A stretch of DNA of 64,000 nt, taken from assembly GCF_018614775.1 (NCBI RefSeq), contig NZ_JAGGOF010000010.1:1-64000 (forward strand), given 5' to 3'. Positions 1 to 8,646 of this stretch are shown here, piece after piece. The position numbers were made by a program, and so were the translations under genes. Source of the stretch: Pseudomonas fluorescens (lineage in GTDB: Bacteria; Pseudomonadota; Gammaproteobacteria; Pseudomonadales; Pseudomonadaceae). A model generated the notes under the pieces. That model was not told the origin of the DNA, made no database searches, and saw nothing but the letters and a program-made list of their open reading frames with translations. Positions within the stretch are counted from its first letter, which is position 1; every line of letters begins with the position of its first letter.

Positions 1-14
1 AGGTTTTGTTTGAT

Positions 15-102
15 AGGAGCGAGCCTGCTCGCGATAGCGGTGCAAAATTCAACATAGATGTCGAATGAAAGTCAGCCATCGCGAGCAGGCTCGCTCCCAC
101 AG
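15..102. repeat. REPIN (inverted pair of REP sequences)
   Basis: Two inverted copies of the element GGAGCGAGCCTGCTCGCGA, about 40 bp apart, form a REP doublet (REPIN) just downstream of the asparaginase gene. It is the first of eleven copies in this window. Each arm can also fold on itself through GAGCCTGCTC-like complementarity. It may act as a 3'-end stabiliser or weak terminator for the minus-strand operon, which is an inference. Confidence 0.9.
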
Positions 103-115
103 GTTGTGTAGGGTG

Positions 116-1120
116 TCAGCTCAGCTCACCACATACATCCAGCTCCACCATCCGCCGGATCTCCTCCACTGGCAGCCCCGCGCCAATCAGCGCCTGCAAC
201 TTGCCGAACGCCGCCTCGCGGGTCATGCCGCCACCGGAGAGCACGCCGACGCCACGTAGCCGACTGCCGGCCTCGTACACGTCCAGCTCGACGCCGCCTT
301 CATGGCACTGGGTCACGGCTACCACCACCACGCCGTTGTCCCGGGCGCGTTCGAGGCTGGCAAGAAACGCCGGGTTGTCGCTCGGGCCGGTGCCGCTGCC
401 GTAGCACTCCAGCACCAGGCCCTGGACTCCACTGCCCAGCAGGCCATCGAGGAGGTCGGCGCTGATGCCCGGAAACAGCGGCAGCGCCGCGACGTTCGCC
501 AGCTGCTTGGGCTGGTTGTAGTTCAATTGCGCCGGCAGGGACGGCGCCTTGAGGCCGCCACCCTGGCGCGCCAGGCGCTTGAACGGGTGACGCCCGAAGC
601 TGCGCACTTTCGCGCAGCGGGTCGGCGCCAGCAGTTCACCGTGAAAGTACAGGTGCACGCCCGGGGCCAAGCCTTGGCCGAGGGCGACCAGGGCGCCGCC
701 GAGGTTTTCCCAGGCGTCGCTGTCCGTCACGCCGGCGGGCAGCATCGAACCGGTAAAGCAGACGCGTGCCTGCAAGCCGAGCAGCTGGAAGCTCATCGCC
801 GCCGCGCTGTAGGCCAGGGTGTCGGTGCCGTGCAGGATCAGCACGCTGTCGCAACCCTGCACATCCACCGCATCGACCACGGCTTCGCGCAGTTGCTGCC
901 AATAGGCCGGGGTCATGTTGGCGCTGTCGATCAGCGGCGACATTTCCCGAAAGCGCCATTGCGGGACGGCAAGTTCGGGTTGGCTGTGCAGGTAATCGCG
1001 CATCCGCGCTTCAAAACCGGATGCCGGGGCCAGGCCGTTGGCGCTGGCCTGCATGCCGATGGTGCCGCCGGTGTAGAGCACCATGACGTGCTGGGCGGCA
1101 GGGTAGGACGAAGCATTCAT
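116..1120 (-). CDS. ansA: Type I (cytoplasmic) L-asparaginase
   Basis: Hydrolyses L-asparagine to L-aspartate and ammonia. The 334-residue product has both asparaginase signatures: TGGTIG at residues 17-22, with the nucleophilic Thr, and HGTDT at 97-101, with the second catalytic Thr/Asp pair. There is no signal peptide, and the length fits the cytoplasmic type I family. An upstream in-frame ATG at 1153 would add 11 residues, but the ATG at 1120 is preceded by a GGAG about 7 nt away and is preferred. It is the last gene of an apparent minus-strand operon with aspartase and an amino-acid symporter, so asparagine would be imported, converted to aspartate and then deaminated to fumarate. Substrate preference over glutamine cannot be read from the sequence. 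Confidence 0.88.
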   Translation of the reverse strand: MNASSYPAAQHVMVLYTGGTIGMQASANGLAPASGFEARMRDYLHSQPELAVPQWRFREMSPLIDSANMTPAYWQQLREAVVDAVDVQGCDSVLILHGTDTLAYSAAAMSFQLLGLQARVCFTGSMLPAGVTDSDAWENLGGALVALGQGLAPGVHLYFHGELLAPTRCAKVRSFGRHPFKRLARQGGGLKAPSLPAQLNYNQPKQLANVAALPLFPGISADLLDGLLGSGVQGLVLECYGSGTGPSDNPAFLASLERARDNGVVVVAVTQCHEGGVELDVYEAGSRLRGVGVLSGGGMTREAAFGKLQALIGAGLPVEEIRRMVELDVCGELS

Positions 1121-1206
1121 GGGGGTTCTCCGAGGAAGAAACGGCAGCTTCAACTGGCTGCCACAACATAAGGCCGAGCATGACGCCGACCTTACGCTGT
1201 GTCACG

Positions 1207-1229
1207 CCGGGCGCAGGGGATGCGCCCGG
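1207..1229 (-). terminator. Hairpin between symporter and asparaginase genes
   Basis: A 9-bp perfect stem (CCGGGCGCA / TGCGCCCGG) with a 5-nt loop lies 22 bp after the symporter stop codon. No U-tract follows on the minus strand, so it is more likely a 3'-end processing or partial attenuation structure inside the operon than a full terminator. Confidence 0.4.
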
Positions 1230-1251
1230 TGGTTAACGATCAACCTGCCGA

Positions 1252-2703
1252 TCAGCGTTGCGCTGCGGCCACGCCTGCAGGGGCGTTTTGCGAGTTGGCG
1301 ACCGGTACCGACGGGTTGGCTGGCCAGGCTTTGCGGTCCAGGTCCAGGTCCGGGAACTTGCTGGAGTCGAAGACCGGGACCTTGATGCCCGCCGAACGCT
1401 GGTCGTCGTAGTCGCGCAGGATGCGCATGCCAACCTTGAACAGCAGGAACAGCGCGATCAGGTTGACGAACGCCAGCAGGGTCATGGTGATGTCGGCAAA
1501 CGCAAACACGGTGCTGAGGTTTTCGATAGCGCCCCAGAAGATCAGGACCAGCACCAGCGTGCGATAAGCGATCAGTGCCTTGCGGTTTTCACCGAGCATG
1601 AAGCGCAGGTTGTTCTCACCCAGGTAGTAGTTGTAGAGGATCGAGGTGAACACGAACAACGCCAGGGCCACGGAGATGAACATCCGGCCCCAGTCGCCGA
1701 CCACGGCTGCCAGGGAGTTCTGGGTCAGGGCAATGCCGTCGCCTTCGAAGCCCGGGGTGTAGAAACCCGACAACAGGATCAGCAGTGCGGTGCAGGTGCA
1801 GATCACGAAGGTGTCGAGGAACACGCTGAACGCCTGGACCACACCCTGTGCCACCGGGTGCTCGACCGATGCAACGGCGGCGACGTTAGGCGCACTGCCC
1901 AGGCCGGCTTCGTTGGCGAACACACCGCGCTTGACGCCCATGACGATAGCGCTGCCGATCAGGCCGCCGAAGGCCTGGTCGAGGCCGAAGGCGCTCTTGA
2001 CGATGGTCGCGAGCATGGCCGGTACGTGGTCGAATTGCAGCACGATCACGTAGATGGTCACGCCGATGTACACCAGGGTTTTGACCGGTACCAGCAGGTC
2101 GGCAACCTTGGCGATGCGCTTGATCCCGCCGATGAACACCAGGCCCAGCAGCACCGCCAGGCCCAGGCCGGTGTAGGTGGTGTCGAGGCCGAAGGCGTTG
2201 TTCAGGGAGTGGGTCACGGCGTGGGCTTGCAGGCCGTTGAAGGCGAAGCCGAAGGTGATCAGCAGCAGGAACGCCATGATCATGCCCAGCCAGCGCTTCT
2301 GCAGACCGTGCTGGATGTAGTAGGACGGGCCGCCACGGTATTGGCCTTCGGAGTCGCAGCGCTTGTAGAGCTGGCCGAGGGAGCATTCGAAGAAGCTGCT
2401 GGACATGCCGACCAGCGCGGTCACCCACATCCAGAACACCGCACCGGGCCCACCGAGGGTCACGGCGATGCCGACGCCGGCAATGTTACCCGCGCCGACG
2501 CGGCCGGCCAGGCTGAGCATCAGGGCCTGGAACGAGCTGAGCTGGCCGGCGCTGCTTCTGAGGCTGTCACGGAACACCGCGAACATGTGGAAGAAATGGC
2601 GGAACTGGACGAAACGCGAGCGGATCGTGAAGTAGCTGCCGAGCCCGACAATGAGCACGATCAGTACTTTCCCTGAGAGGAAGTCGTTGATGACTTCGAG
2701 CAT
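1252..2703 (-). CDS. AGCS-family sodium:alanine/glycine (amino acid) symporter
   Basis: Inner-membrane Na+-coupled amino-acid carrier of the alanine/glycine:cation symporter family, 483 residues. The family hallmark GAGNIAGVG lies in the N-terminal third and is followed by TLGGPGAVFWMW; about ten hydrophobic segments and a hydrophilic C-terminal tail are visible. The open frame continues upstream to 2814, but the ATG at 2703 has a well-placed AGCGAGGA ribosome site, and MLEVINDFLSGK is a sensible start. It sits between aspartase and asparaginase on the same strand, so aspartate, asparagine or alanine are plausible substrates, but the specificity is inferred. An A-rich AACAAAAA just upstream of the ribosome site resembles an Hfq/Crc catabolite-repression motif. 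Confidence 0.88.
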   Translation of the reverse strand: MLEVINDFLSGKVLIVLIVGLGSYFTIRSRFVQFRHFFHMFAVFRDSLRSSAGQLSSFQALMLSLAGRVGAGNIAGVGIAVTLGGPGAVFWMWVTALVGMSSSFFECSLGQLYKRCDSEGQYRGGPSYYIQHGLQKRWLGMIMAFLLLITFGFAFNGLQAHAVTHSLNNAFGLDTTYTGLGLAVLLGLVFIGGIKRIAKVADLLVPVKTLVYIGVTIYVIVLQFDHVPAMLATIVKSAFGLDQAFGGLIGSAIVMGVKRGVFANEAGLGSAPNVAAVASVEHPVAQGVVQAFSVFLDTFVICTCTALLILLSGFYTPGFEGDGIALTQNSLAAVVGDWGRMFISVALALFVFTSILYNYYLGENNLRFMLGENRKALIAYRTLVLVLIFWGAIENLSTVFAFADITMTLLAFVNLIALFLLFKVGMRILRDYDDQRSAGIKVPVFDSSKFPDLDLDRKAWPANPSVPVANSQNAPAGVAAAQR

Positions 2704-2719
2704 GAGTATTCCTCGCTGT

Positions 2720-2727
2720 TTTTTGTT
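2720..2727 (-). promoter_or_regulatory. Candidate Hfq/Crc catabolite-activity motif
   Basis: The minus strand reads AACAAAAA immediately 5' of the AGCGAGGA ribosome site of the symporter gene and matches the AANAANAA consensus. Hfq/Crc is known in Pseudomonas to repress translation of amino-acid uptake genes through such motifs. Assignment here is by pattern only. Confidence 0.35.
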
Positions 2728-2984
2728 TAAGCAAATGCTGGCCATTTGGAAACATCGCGTTACATCGGCCGGCAAGCGGCACGACAGGCGAGGCGATGTT
2801 TCGTCCCGGTCCATTTCGCGGGTTTGTTATTAGTTCGGTTTTCGCATGTGTTTGGCCTCGTTACCGACGACCGCTCACGCGAAGAGGGGCGGCACTATAC
2901 CGATCAGTGCGGTGCCCGTCTGCACGGTTGTGGTGCGTCCGACGAAACGGACCTTTTGCAGCACCTGGCCGGTCGGTCAGGTTC

Positions 2985-3078
2985 TTGTGGGAGCGAGCCC
3001 GCTCGCGATGGCTGGCGACACGGTTTTTTCAAACGGCAGCGCGTCATCGTTCATCGCGAGCAGGCTCGCTCCCACAGG
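2985..3078. repeat. REPIN (inverted pair of REP sequences)
   Basis: Same doublet as at 15-102: a left arm GTGGGAGCGAGCCCGCTCGC and its near-perfect inverted copy CATCGCGAGCAGGCTCGCTC, here separated by about 45 bp. It lies between aspA and the next gene on the same strand. Confidence 0.9.
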
Positions 3079-3102
3079 TTCTGTATCCCTTGTGCCTGTT
3101 GG

Positions 3103-3140
3103 TTAAAAAAAAGGGCTTGGGGAAAAAATCCCCAAGCCCT
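3103..3140 (-). terminator. Rho-independent terminator of aspA
   Basis: A 12-bp perfect stem (AGGGCTTGGGGA / TCCCCAAGCCCT) with a 5-nt A loop is followed on the minus strand by eight T residues, about 55 bp after the aspA stop. This is a textbook intrinsic terminator. It implies that aspA is transcribed mostly alone and that the downstream symporter-ansA pair needs its own promoter or read-through. Confidence 0.9.
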
Positions 3141-3193
3141 CAAAAGGTGAGAGGTGTCTAGTCCCTCGACCTGGTGAGCAATAGCAGCGTCGA

Positions 3194-4618
<1,425 letters not shown>

Positions 4619-4714
4619 GATGGAAATCATCTCGATAAGGACCCGGTCAGAGCCGGAACGCCTCGAATCCTAGGCTTCCATGAAAATTAGGGCCAATGCT
4701 GTTAAGCACTGCCC

Positions 4715-4731
4715 TATGCATATTCGGCATA
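4715..4731. promoter_or_regulatory. Candidate LysR operator (T-N11-A dyad)
   Basis: In the 180-bp space between aspA and the divergent LysR gene lies the dyad TATGC-N7-GCATA, which contains a T-N11-A core. It overlaps a possible -10 (CATAAT, 4728-4733) for the regulator gene. This is the usual layout for an autoregulating LysR protein that also controls its divergent neighbour. Pattern-based only. Confidence 0.5.
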
Positions 4732-4798
4732 ATGTGGCTGTGACGCCGACGGCGCGGCGAACGTGTGACCTGTTTTGGTGCGTGTGTGGGAGAACGTT

Positions 4799-5716
4799 AT
4801 GAATCTTGAAAGCAAATGGCTGGAAGACTTCAGCGCCTTGGCCGCGACCCGCAGTTTCTCCCAGGCGGCCGAGCGGCGCTTCGTGACGCAACCGGCGTTC
4901 AGCCGGCGGATTCGCAGCCTCGAAGCGGCGCTCGGGTTGACCTTGGTGAACCGCTCCCGTACACCCATCGAACTGACGGCCGCGGGGCAATTGTTCCTGG
5001 TCACGGCGCGCACCGTGGTTGAGCAGTTGGGCGAAGTGCTGCGCCATCTGCACCACCTGGAAGGCGGGCAGGGCGAAGTGATCCAGGTGGCCGCTGCCCA
5101 CTCCCTGGCGCTGGGCTTTTTCCCGCGCTGGATCGCGCAACTGCGCAACGACGGCATGAACATCGCCACGCGGTTGGTGGCGACCAACGTCGGTGACGCC
5201 GTTCATGCGCTGCGTGAAGGGGGTTGCGACCTGATGCTGGCCTTCTACGATCCCGATTCAGCCATGCAGATGGACCCGGAGATTTTCCCGTCGCTGCACC
5301 TGGGCCAGACCGAGATGCTGCCGGTGTGTGCCGCCGATGCCGACGGCAACCCGTTGTTCGATCTCGAAGGCGAGGCCAGCGTGCCGTTGCTGGCCTATAG
5401 CGCCGGGGCGTTTCTCGGGCGGTCGGTGAACCAGTTGTTGCGCCAGCGGGCGCTGCGGTTCACCACGGTCTACGAGACAGCCATGGCCGACAGCCTGAAA
5501 AGCATGGCCCTGGAAGGCCTCGGTATCGCCTGGGTGCCGCACCTGAGCGTGCGCGCCGAACTGGCCCGGGGCGAACTGGTGATTTGCGGCGGGGCGCAGT
5601 GGCACGTCCCGCTGGAGATCCGCCTGTACCGCTGCGCCCTGGTGCGCAAGGCCAATGTGCGGTTGTTGTGGCGCAAGCTGGAGGGTGGGGCAGCGCAGGG
5701 AGGCACCGGTTCTTGA
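4799..5716 (+). CDS. LysR-family regulator, HypT/YjiE-like
   Basis: A 305-residue LysR-type transcription factor with an N-terminal winged helix-turn-helix (SFSQAAERRFVTQPAFSRRI, about residues 21-40) and a C-terminal periplasmic-binding-like effector domain. From memory it resembles E. coli YjiE/HypT, the hypochlorite-responsive regulator: shared stretches include SKWLEDF, QPAFSRRIRSLE, AAAHSLALGFFP and GLGIAWVPHLS. Start ATG at 4799 has GGGAG about 7 nt upstream; an earlier in-frame start at 4775 lacks one. It is divergent from aspA, so control of aspartate catabolism is the simplest context inference. Whether it senses oxidants like HypT is unknown. Confidence 0.82.
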   Translation: MNLESKWLEDFSALAATRSFSQAAERRFVTQPAFSRRIRSLEAALGLTLVNRSRTPIELTAAGQLFLVTARTVVEQLGEVLRHLHHLEGGQGEVIQVAAAHSLALGFFPRWIAQLRNDGMNIATRLVATNVGDAVHALREGGCDLMLAFYDPDSAMQMDPEIFPSLHLGQTEMLPVCAADADGNPLFDLEGEASVPLLAYSAGAFLGRSVNQLLRQRALRFTTVYETAMADSLKSMALEGLGIAWVPHLSVRAELARGELVICGGAQWHVPLEIRLYRCALVRKANVRLLWRKLEGGAAQGGTGS

Positions 5717-5730
5717 AGGCAATGCCAAAC

Positions 5731-5823
5731 CCTGTGGGAGCGAGCCTGCTCGCGATAGCGTCGGGTCAGCAACATTGATGCAGACTGACCCACCGCTATC
5801 GCGAGCAGGCTCGCTCCCACAGG
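5731..5823. repeat. REPIN (inverted pair of REP sequences)
   Basis: Full doublet 14 bp after the LysR stop codon: CTGTGGGAGCGAGCCTGCTC and its inverted partner about 40 bp later. It separates the LysR gene from the purE leader on the same strand. Confidence 0.92.
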
Positions 5824-5926
5824 GGAATTGAGGTGTGCTTTCGCTGACCTTCGGGTCAATAAAACCGCCGTTTAAACGCAAAAGACGGATGGTCGCGACA
5901 GGGGCTGTTTATCTGCTTCATTGCGG

Positions 5927-5932
5927 TATACT
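5927..5932 (+). promoter_or_regulatory. Candidate -10 element upstream of purE
   Basis: TATACT matches five of six consensus -10 bases. The -35 region is poor (GCTGTT at 17-bp spacing), so an activator or an alternative position is possible. A transcript starting near 5939 would carry the hairpin at 5974-6004 and then reach purE about 110 nt downstream. The remainder of 5824-6050 shows no gene. Confidence 0.4.
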
Positions 5933-5973
5933 TCGCGGCCTTCGGCCGGTCCAGACTGGCCATAATTCGTACA

Positions 5974-6012
5974 ACAAGCCACGCCGGTTTCCCGCGTGGC
6001 TTGTTGTTTTTT
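5974..6012 (+). terminator. Terminator-like hairpin in the purE leader
   Basis: A perfect 11-bp stem (ACAAGCCACGC / GCGTGGCTTGT) with a 9-nt loop is followed by TGTTTTTTG on the plus strand, 46 bp before the purE start. It has every mark of an intrinsic terminator. Because it follows a candidate promoter rather than a gene end, it may be an attenuator for purEK or the 3' end of a small RNA of about 75 nt. GGCC repeats at 5937-5963 could form alternative structures upstream. Confidence 0.75.
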
Positions 6013-6050
6013 GACGCGTCTGCGGGCGCCCAGACAGAAGAGGCACATTG

Positions 6051-6542
6051 ATGAGTGCATTGGTTGGCGTGATCATGGGCTCCAAGTCCGACTGGTCCAC
6101 CCTTAGCCACACCGCCGATATGCTGGAAAAGCTCGGCATTCCGTACGAGGTGAAAGTGGTGTCTGCCCACCGCACCCCGGACCTGCTGTTCCAGTACGCC
6201 GAAGAGGCCGAAGCCCGTGGCATCGAGGTGATCATCGCCGGTGCCGGCGGCGCGGCCCACCTGCCGGGCATGTGTGCGGCCAAGACCCACCTGCCGGTGC
6301 TGGGCGTGCCGGTCCAGTCGTCGATGCTCTCGGGCGTCGACTCGTTGCTGTCGATCGTGCAGATGCCGGCCGGCATTCCGGTCGCGACCCTGGCCATCGG
6401 CAAGGCCGGTGCGATCAACGCGGCCCTGCTCTCGGCGAGCATCCTGGGCGCCAAGCACCCACAGTTTCATACCGTGCTGAAAAAATTCCGTGCTGAGCAG
6501 ACAGACAGCGTCCTGGATAATCCAGACCCACGCATTGCCTGA
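6051..6542 (+). CDS. purE: N5-carboxyaminoimidazole ribonucleotide mutase
   Basis: Catalyses N5-CAIR to CAIR, the second half of the carboxylation step in de novo purine synthesis, acting with PurK. The 163-residue class I PurE has the active-site segments GSKSDW (about residues 10-15), SAHRTPD (about 42-48) and [12 protein letters not shown] (about 67-78). ATG at 6051 follows an AGAGG site; a TTG three bases earlier is disregarded. purK follows after 10 bp, so the two form an operon, possibly controlled by the leader hairpin upstream. Confidence 0.95.
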   Translation: MSALVGVIMGSKSDWSTLSHTADMLEKLGIPYEVKVVSAHRTPDLLFQYAEEAEARGIEVIIAGAGGAAHLPGMCAAKTHLPVLGVPVQSSMLSGVDSLLSIVQMPAGIPVATLAIGKAGAINAALLSASILGAKHPQFHTVLKKFRAEQTDSVLDNPDPRIA

Positions 6543-6552
6543 GGTTGTTGAG

Positions 6553-7638
6553 ATGAAGATCGGTGTAATCGGTGGCGGCCAGTTGGGCCGCATGTTGGCC
6601 CTGGCGGGTACGCCGCTGGGGATGAACTTCGCTTTCCTGGACCCGGCGCCGGACGCCTGTGCCGCGGCACTGGGCGAGCACCTGCGGGCCGACTACGGCG
6701 ATCAGGATCACCTGCGCCAGTTGGCCGATGAAGTCGACCTGGTGACCTTCGAATTCGAAAGCGTCCCGGCCGAAACCGTCGCCTTCCTGTCCCAGTTCGT
6801 CCCGGTCTACCCAAGCGCCGAAGCCCTGCGGATCGCCCGCGACCGTTGGTTCGAGAAGAACATGTTCAAGGACCTGGGCATCCCCACGCCAGCCTTCGCC
6901 GACATTCAGTCCCAGGCCGACCTGGACGCCGCCGTGGCCACCATCGGCTTGCCGGCGGTGCTCAAGACCCGCACCCTGGGTTATGACGGCAAGGGCCAGA
7001 AAGTCCTGCGCAAGCCTGAAGACGTGGTCGGCACGTTTGCCGAACTGGGCAGCGTGGCCTGCCTGCTGGAAGGTTTCGTGCCGTTCACCGGGGAAGTCTC
7101 GCTGGTCGCCGTGCGGGCCCGCGATGGTGAAATCCGCTTCTACCCACTGGTGCACAACACCCACAAGGACGGCATCCTCAAGCTGTCCGTCGCCAGCACC
7201 GACCACCCGCTGCAAGCCCTGGCCGAAGACTATTCCAGCCGCGTGCTCAAGCAGCTCGACTACGTCGGCGTGATGGCGTTCGAGTTCTTTGAAGTGGACG
7301 GTGGCCTCAAGGCCAACGAAATCGCGCCGCGGGTGCACAACTCCGGGCACTGGACCACCGAAGGCGCCGAGTGCAGCCAGTTCGAAAACCACCTGCGGGC
7401 GGTGGCCGGGTTGCCGCTGGGGTCGACCGCCAAGGTCGGTGAAAGCGCGATGCTGAACTTCATCGGCAAGGTGCCGGACACCGAGAAAGTCCTGGCGATT
7501 GCCGATTGCCATCTGCACCACTATGGCAAGGCGTTCAAGGCCGGGCGCAAGGTCGGCCACGCCAACCTGCGCTGCGCTGACCGGGCCACCCTGGCCCAGC
7601 AGATCATCAAGGTCGAAGCGCTGATCGCCGAGCAATAA
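6553..7638 (+). CDS. purK: N5-carboxyaminoimidazole ribonucleotide synthase
   Basis: ATP-grasp enzyme that carboxylates aminoimidazole ribonucleotide with bicarbonate to N5-CAIR, the substrate of PurE. The 361-residue product starts MKIGVIGGGQLGRML, the nucleotide-binding N-terminus of the family. ATP-grasp features include KTRTLGYDGKGQ and the metal-binding region with FEFFEVDGGLKANEIAPRVHNSGHW. The open frame extends 63 bp upstream inside purE, but ATG 6553 with GAGGTTG just upstream fits best. Co-transcribed with purE. Confidence 0.95.
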   Translation: MKIGVIGGGQLGRMLALAGTPLGMNFAFLDPAPDACAAALGEHLRADYGDQDHLRQLADEVDLVTFEFESVPAETVAFLSQFVPVYPSAEALRIARDRWFEKNMFKDLGIPTPAFADIQSQADLDAAVATIGLPAVLKTRTLGYDGKGQKVLRKPEDVVGTFAELGSVACLLEGFVPFTGEVSLVAVRARDGEIRFYPLVHNTHKDGILKLSVASTDHPLQALAEDYSSRVLKQLDYVGVMAFEFFEVDGGLKANEIAPRVHNSGHWTTEGAECSQFENHLRAVAGLPLGSTAKVGESAMLNFIGKVPDTEKVLAIADCHLHHYGKAFKAGRKVGHANLRCADRATLAQQIIKVEALIAEQ

Positions 7639-7653
7639 TCTGAAACATCGTTG

Positions 7654-7680
7654 GAACCATTCGTCGGCCGGATTCTCTCA
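7654..7680 (+). promoter_or_regulatory. Candidate AlgU/RpoE-type promoter
   Basis: GAACCA, 16 bp, then TCTCA lies about 62 bp before the small membrane-protein gene. The AlgU (sigma-22) consensus in Pseudomonas is GAACTT-N16/17-TCTGA, so nine of eleven positions agree. Envelope-stress control would suit this protein family. Not tested against a background frequency. Confidence 0.42.
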
Positions 7681-7741
7681 TGGCAAGGTGCCAAAGTCTG
7701 GCTAGGCTTTGGCATGAATCTAAATTGAAAGGGGAATTGCC

Positions 7742-7987
7742 ATGGGAATCATCGGAACCATCTTTATCGGCTTGATCGTCGGCCTGCTGGCGCGCTTCCT
7801 GAAACCGGGCGATGACAGCATGGGCTGGATCATGACCATCCTGCTCGGTATCGGCGGTTCGTTGGCGGCCACCTACGGCGGCCAGGCCCTGGGCATCTAC
7901 CACGCTGGCGAAGGCGCCGGCTTCCTCGGTGCCCTGGTGGGCGCGATCGTGCTGCTTGTGATCTACGGCCTGATCAAAAGAAACTGA
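7742..7987 (+). CDS. GlsB/YeaQ/YmgE family small membrane protein
   Basis: An 81-residue, glycine-rich integral membrane protein with three predicted hydrophobic helices: about residues 2-19, 28-48 and 59-77. The conserved pattern GLIVGLLARFLKPG at the end of helix 1 and the GxxGGxxxxYGGQALG middle are hallmarks of the transglycosylase-associated YeaQ/YmgE family. Family members are often stress-induced; the biochemical role is unknown. AAAGGGG precedes the ATG by 7 nt. It has its own upstream region with a candidate AlgU-type promoter and a short dyad (GCCAAAG / CTTTGGC, 7690-7713). Confidence 0.9.
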   Translation: MGIIGTIFIGLIVGLLARFLKPGDDSMGWIMTILLGIGGSLAATYGGQALGIYHAGEGAGFLGALVGAIVLLVIYGLIKRN

Positions 7988-8001
7988 TTCAAATGCGACA
8001 A

Positions 8002-8032
8002 AGCCCTCTGCTCGCGGCGCGCGCAGAGGGCT
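8002..8032 (+). terminator. Hairpin after the YeaQ-family gene
   Basis: A 10-bp perfect stem (AGCCCTCTGC / GCAGAGGGCT) with an 11-nt loop sits 14 bp after the stop codon. No U-run follows, so termination would be weak or Rho-assisted. Confidence 0.5.
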
Positions 8033-8076
8033 AGAATGCCCGGCGTTTCACTTCTCAATCATTGCCGAGCCCGTTC

Positions 8077-8613
8077 ATGCGCCGTCTAGTGTTGACCCTT
8101 CTTTTGCTGGGCAGTGGCCTGGCCCATGCTGCCGAACTGCCGGAAACCGACTGGCTCGAACTGATGCCCAAGTCGGACCAGAAGGCCCTCGAGGCCATGC
8201 CCGACATCGACCACAACTCCCCCGAAGCCAACGGCACCTTCACCAACAAGGGTGGCCTGAAGCAGAGCAAAGGCTTGCCGGCGGTGATGTACTCGACCAA
8301 GACCGTGCCGTCGATGAATGACAAGCACATTCGCCTCGGCGGTTACCCGGTGCCCCTGGAAACCGACGCCAAGGGCCGCAGCACGCTGTTCTTCCTGGTG
8401 CCTTACCCCGGCGCCTGCATCCACGTCCCGCCACCGCCGCCCAATCAACTGGTGCTGGTGCGCTATCCCAAGGGCCTGAAGCTGGACGACATCTACACGC
8501 CGCTGTGGGTGATCGGCACGCTGAAGATCGAAAAGGTCGACAACGACCTGGCCAGCGCGGCGTATGCGCTGGAGGCGGAGAAGGTGAGGGTGGTGAAGGA
8601 GGCGGATTTGTAA
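8077..8613 (+). CDS. Exported DUF3299-family protein
   Basis: A 178-residue protein with a clear Sec signal peptide (MRRLVLTLLLLGSGLAHA, cleavage before AELP). The mature part contains GGYPVPLE, FFLVPYPGACIHVPPPPPNQ and the TPLWVIGTL segment, which I associate with DUF3299, a periplasmic family of unknown function. The conserved Cys in PGACIHVPP may bind a ligand or metal, which is speculation. ATG 8077 starts the signal peptide; the upstream TTG at 8062 is less likely. The gene is convergent with an MFS transporter only 33 bp away, with no terminator between them. Confidence 0.75.
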   Translation: MRRLVLTLLLLGSGLAHAAELPETDWLELMPKSDQKALEAMPDIDHNSPEANGTFTNKGGLKQSKGLPAVMYSTKTVPSMNDKHIRLGGYPVPLETDAKGRSTLFFLVPYPGACIHVPPPPPNQLVLVRYPKGLKLDDIYTPLWVIGTLKIEKVDNDLASAAYALEAEKVRVVKEADL

Positions 8614-8646
8614 CGCCGGACATCTGTTCGACCCAGTGCCCTGCGA

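Larger units (their letters stand above)
2704..3193. other. Intergenic stretch between aspA and the symporter gene
   Basis: 490 bp without a supported gene. It holds the aspA terminator, a REPIN and about 280 bp that should carry the symporter promoter, although no convincing -35/-10 pair was found. The open frames crossing it have no recognisable protein character. Confidence 0.7.
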
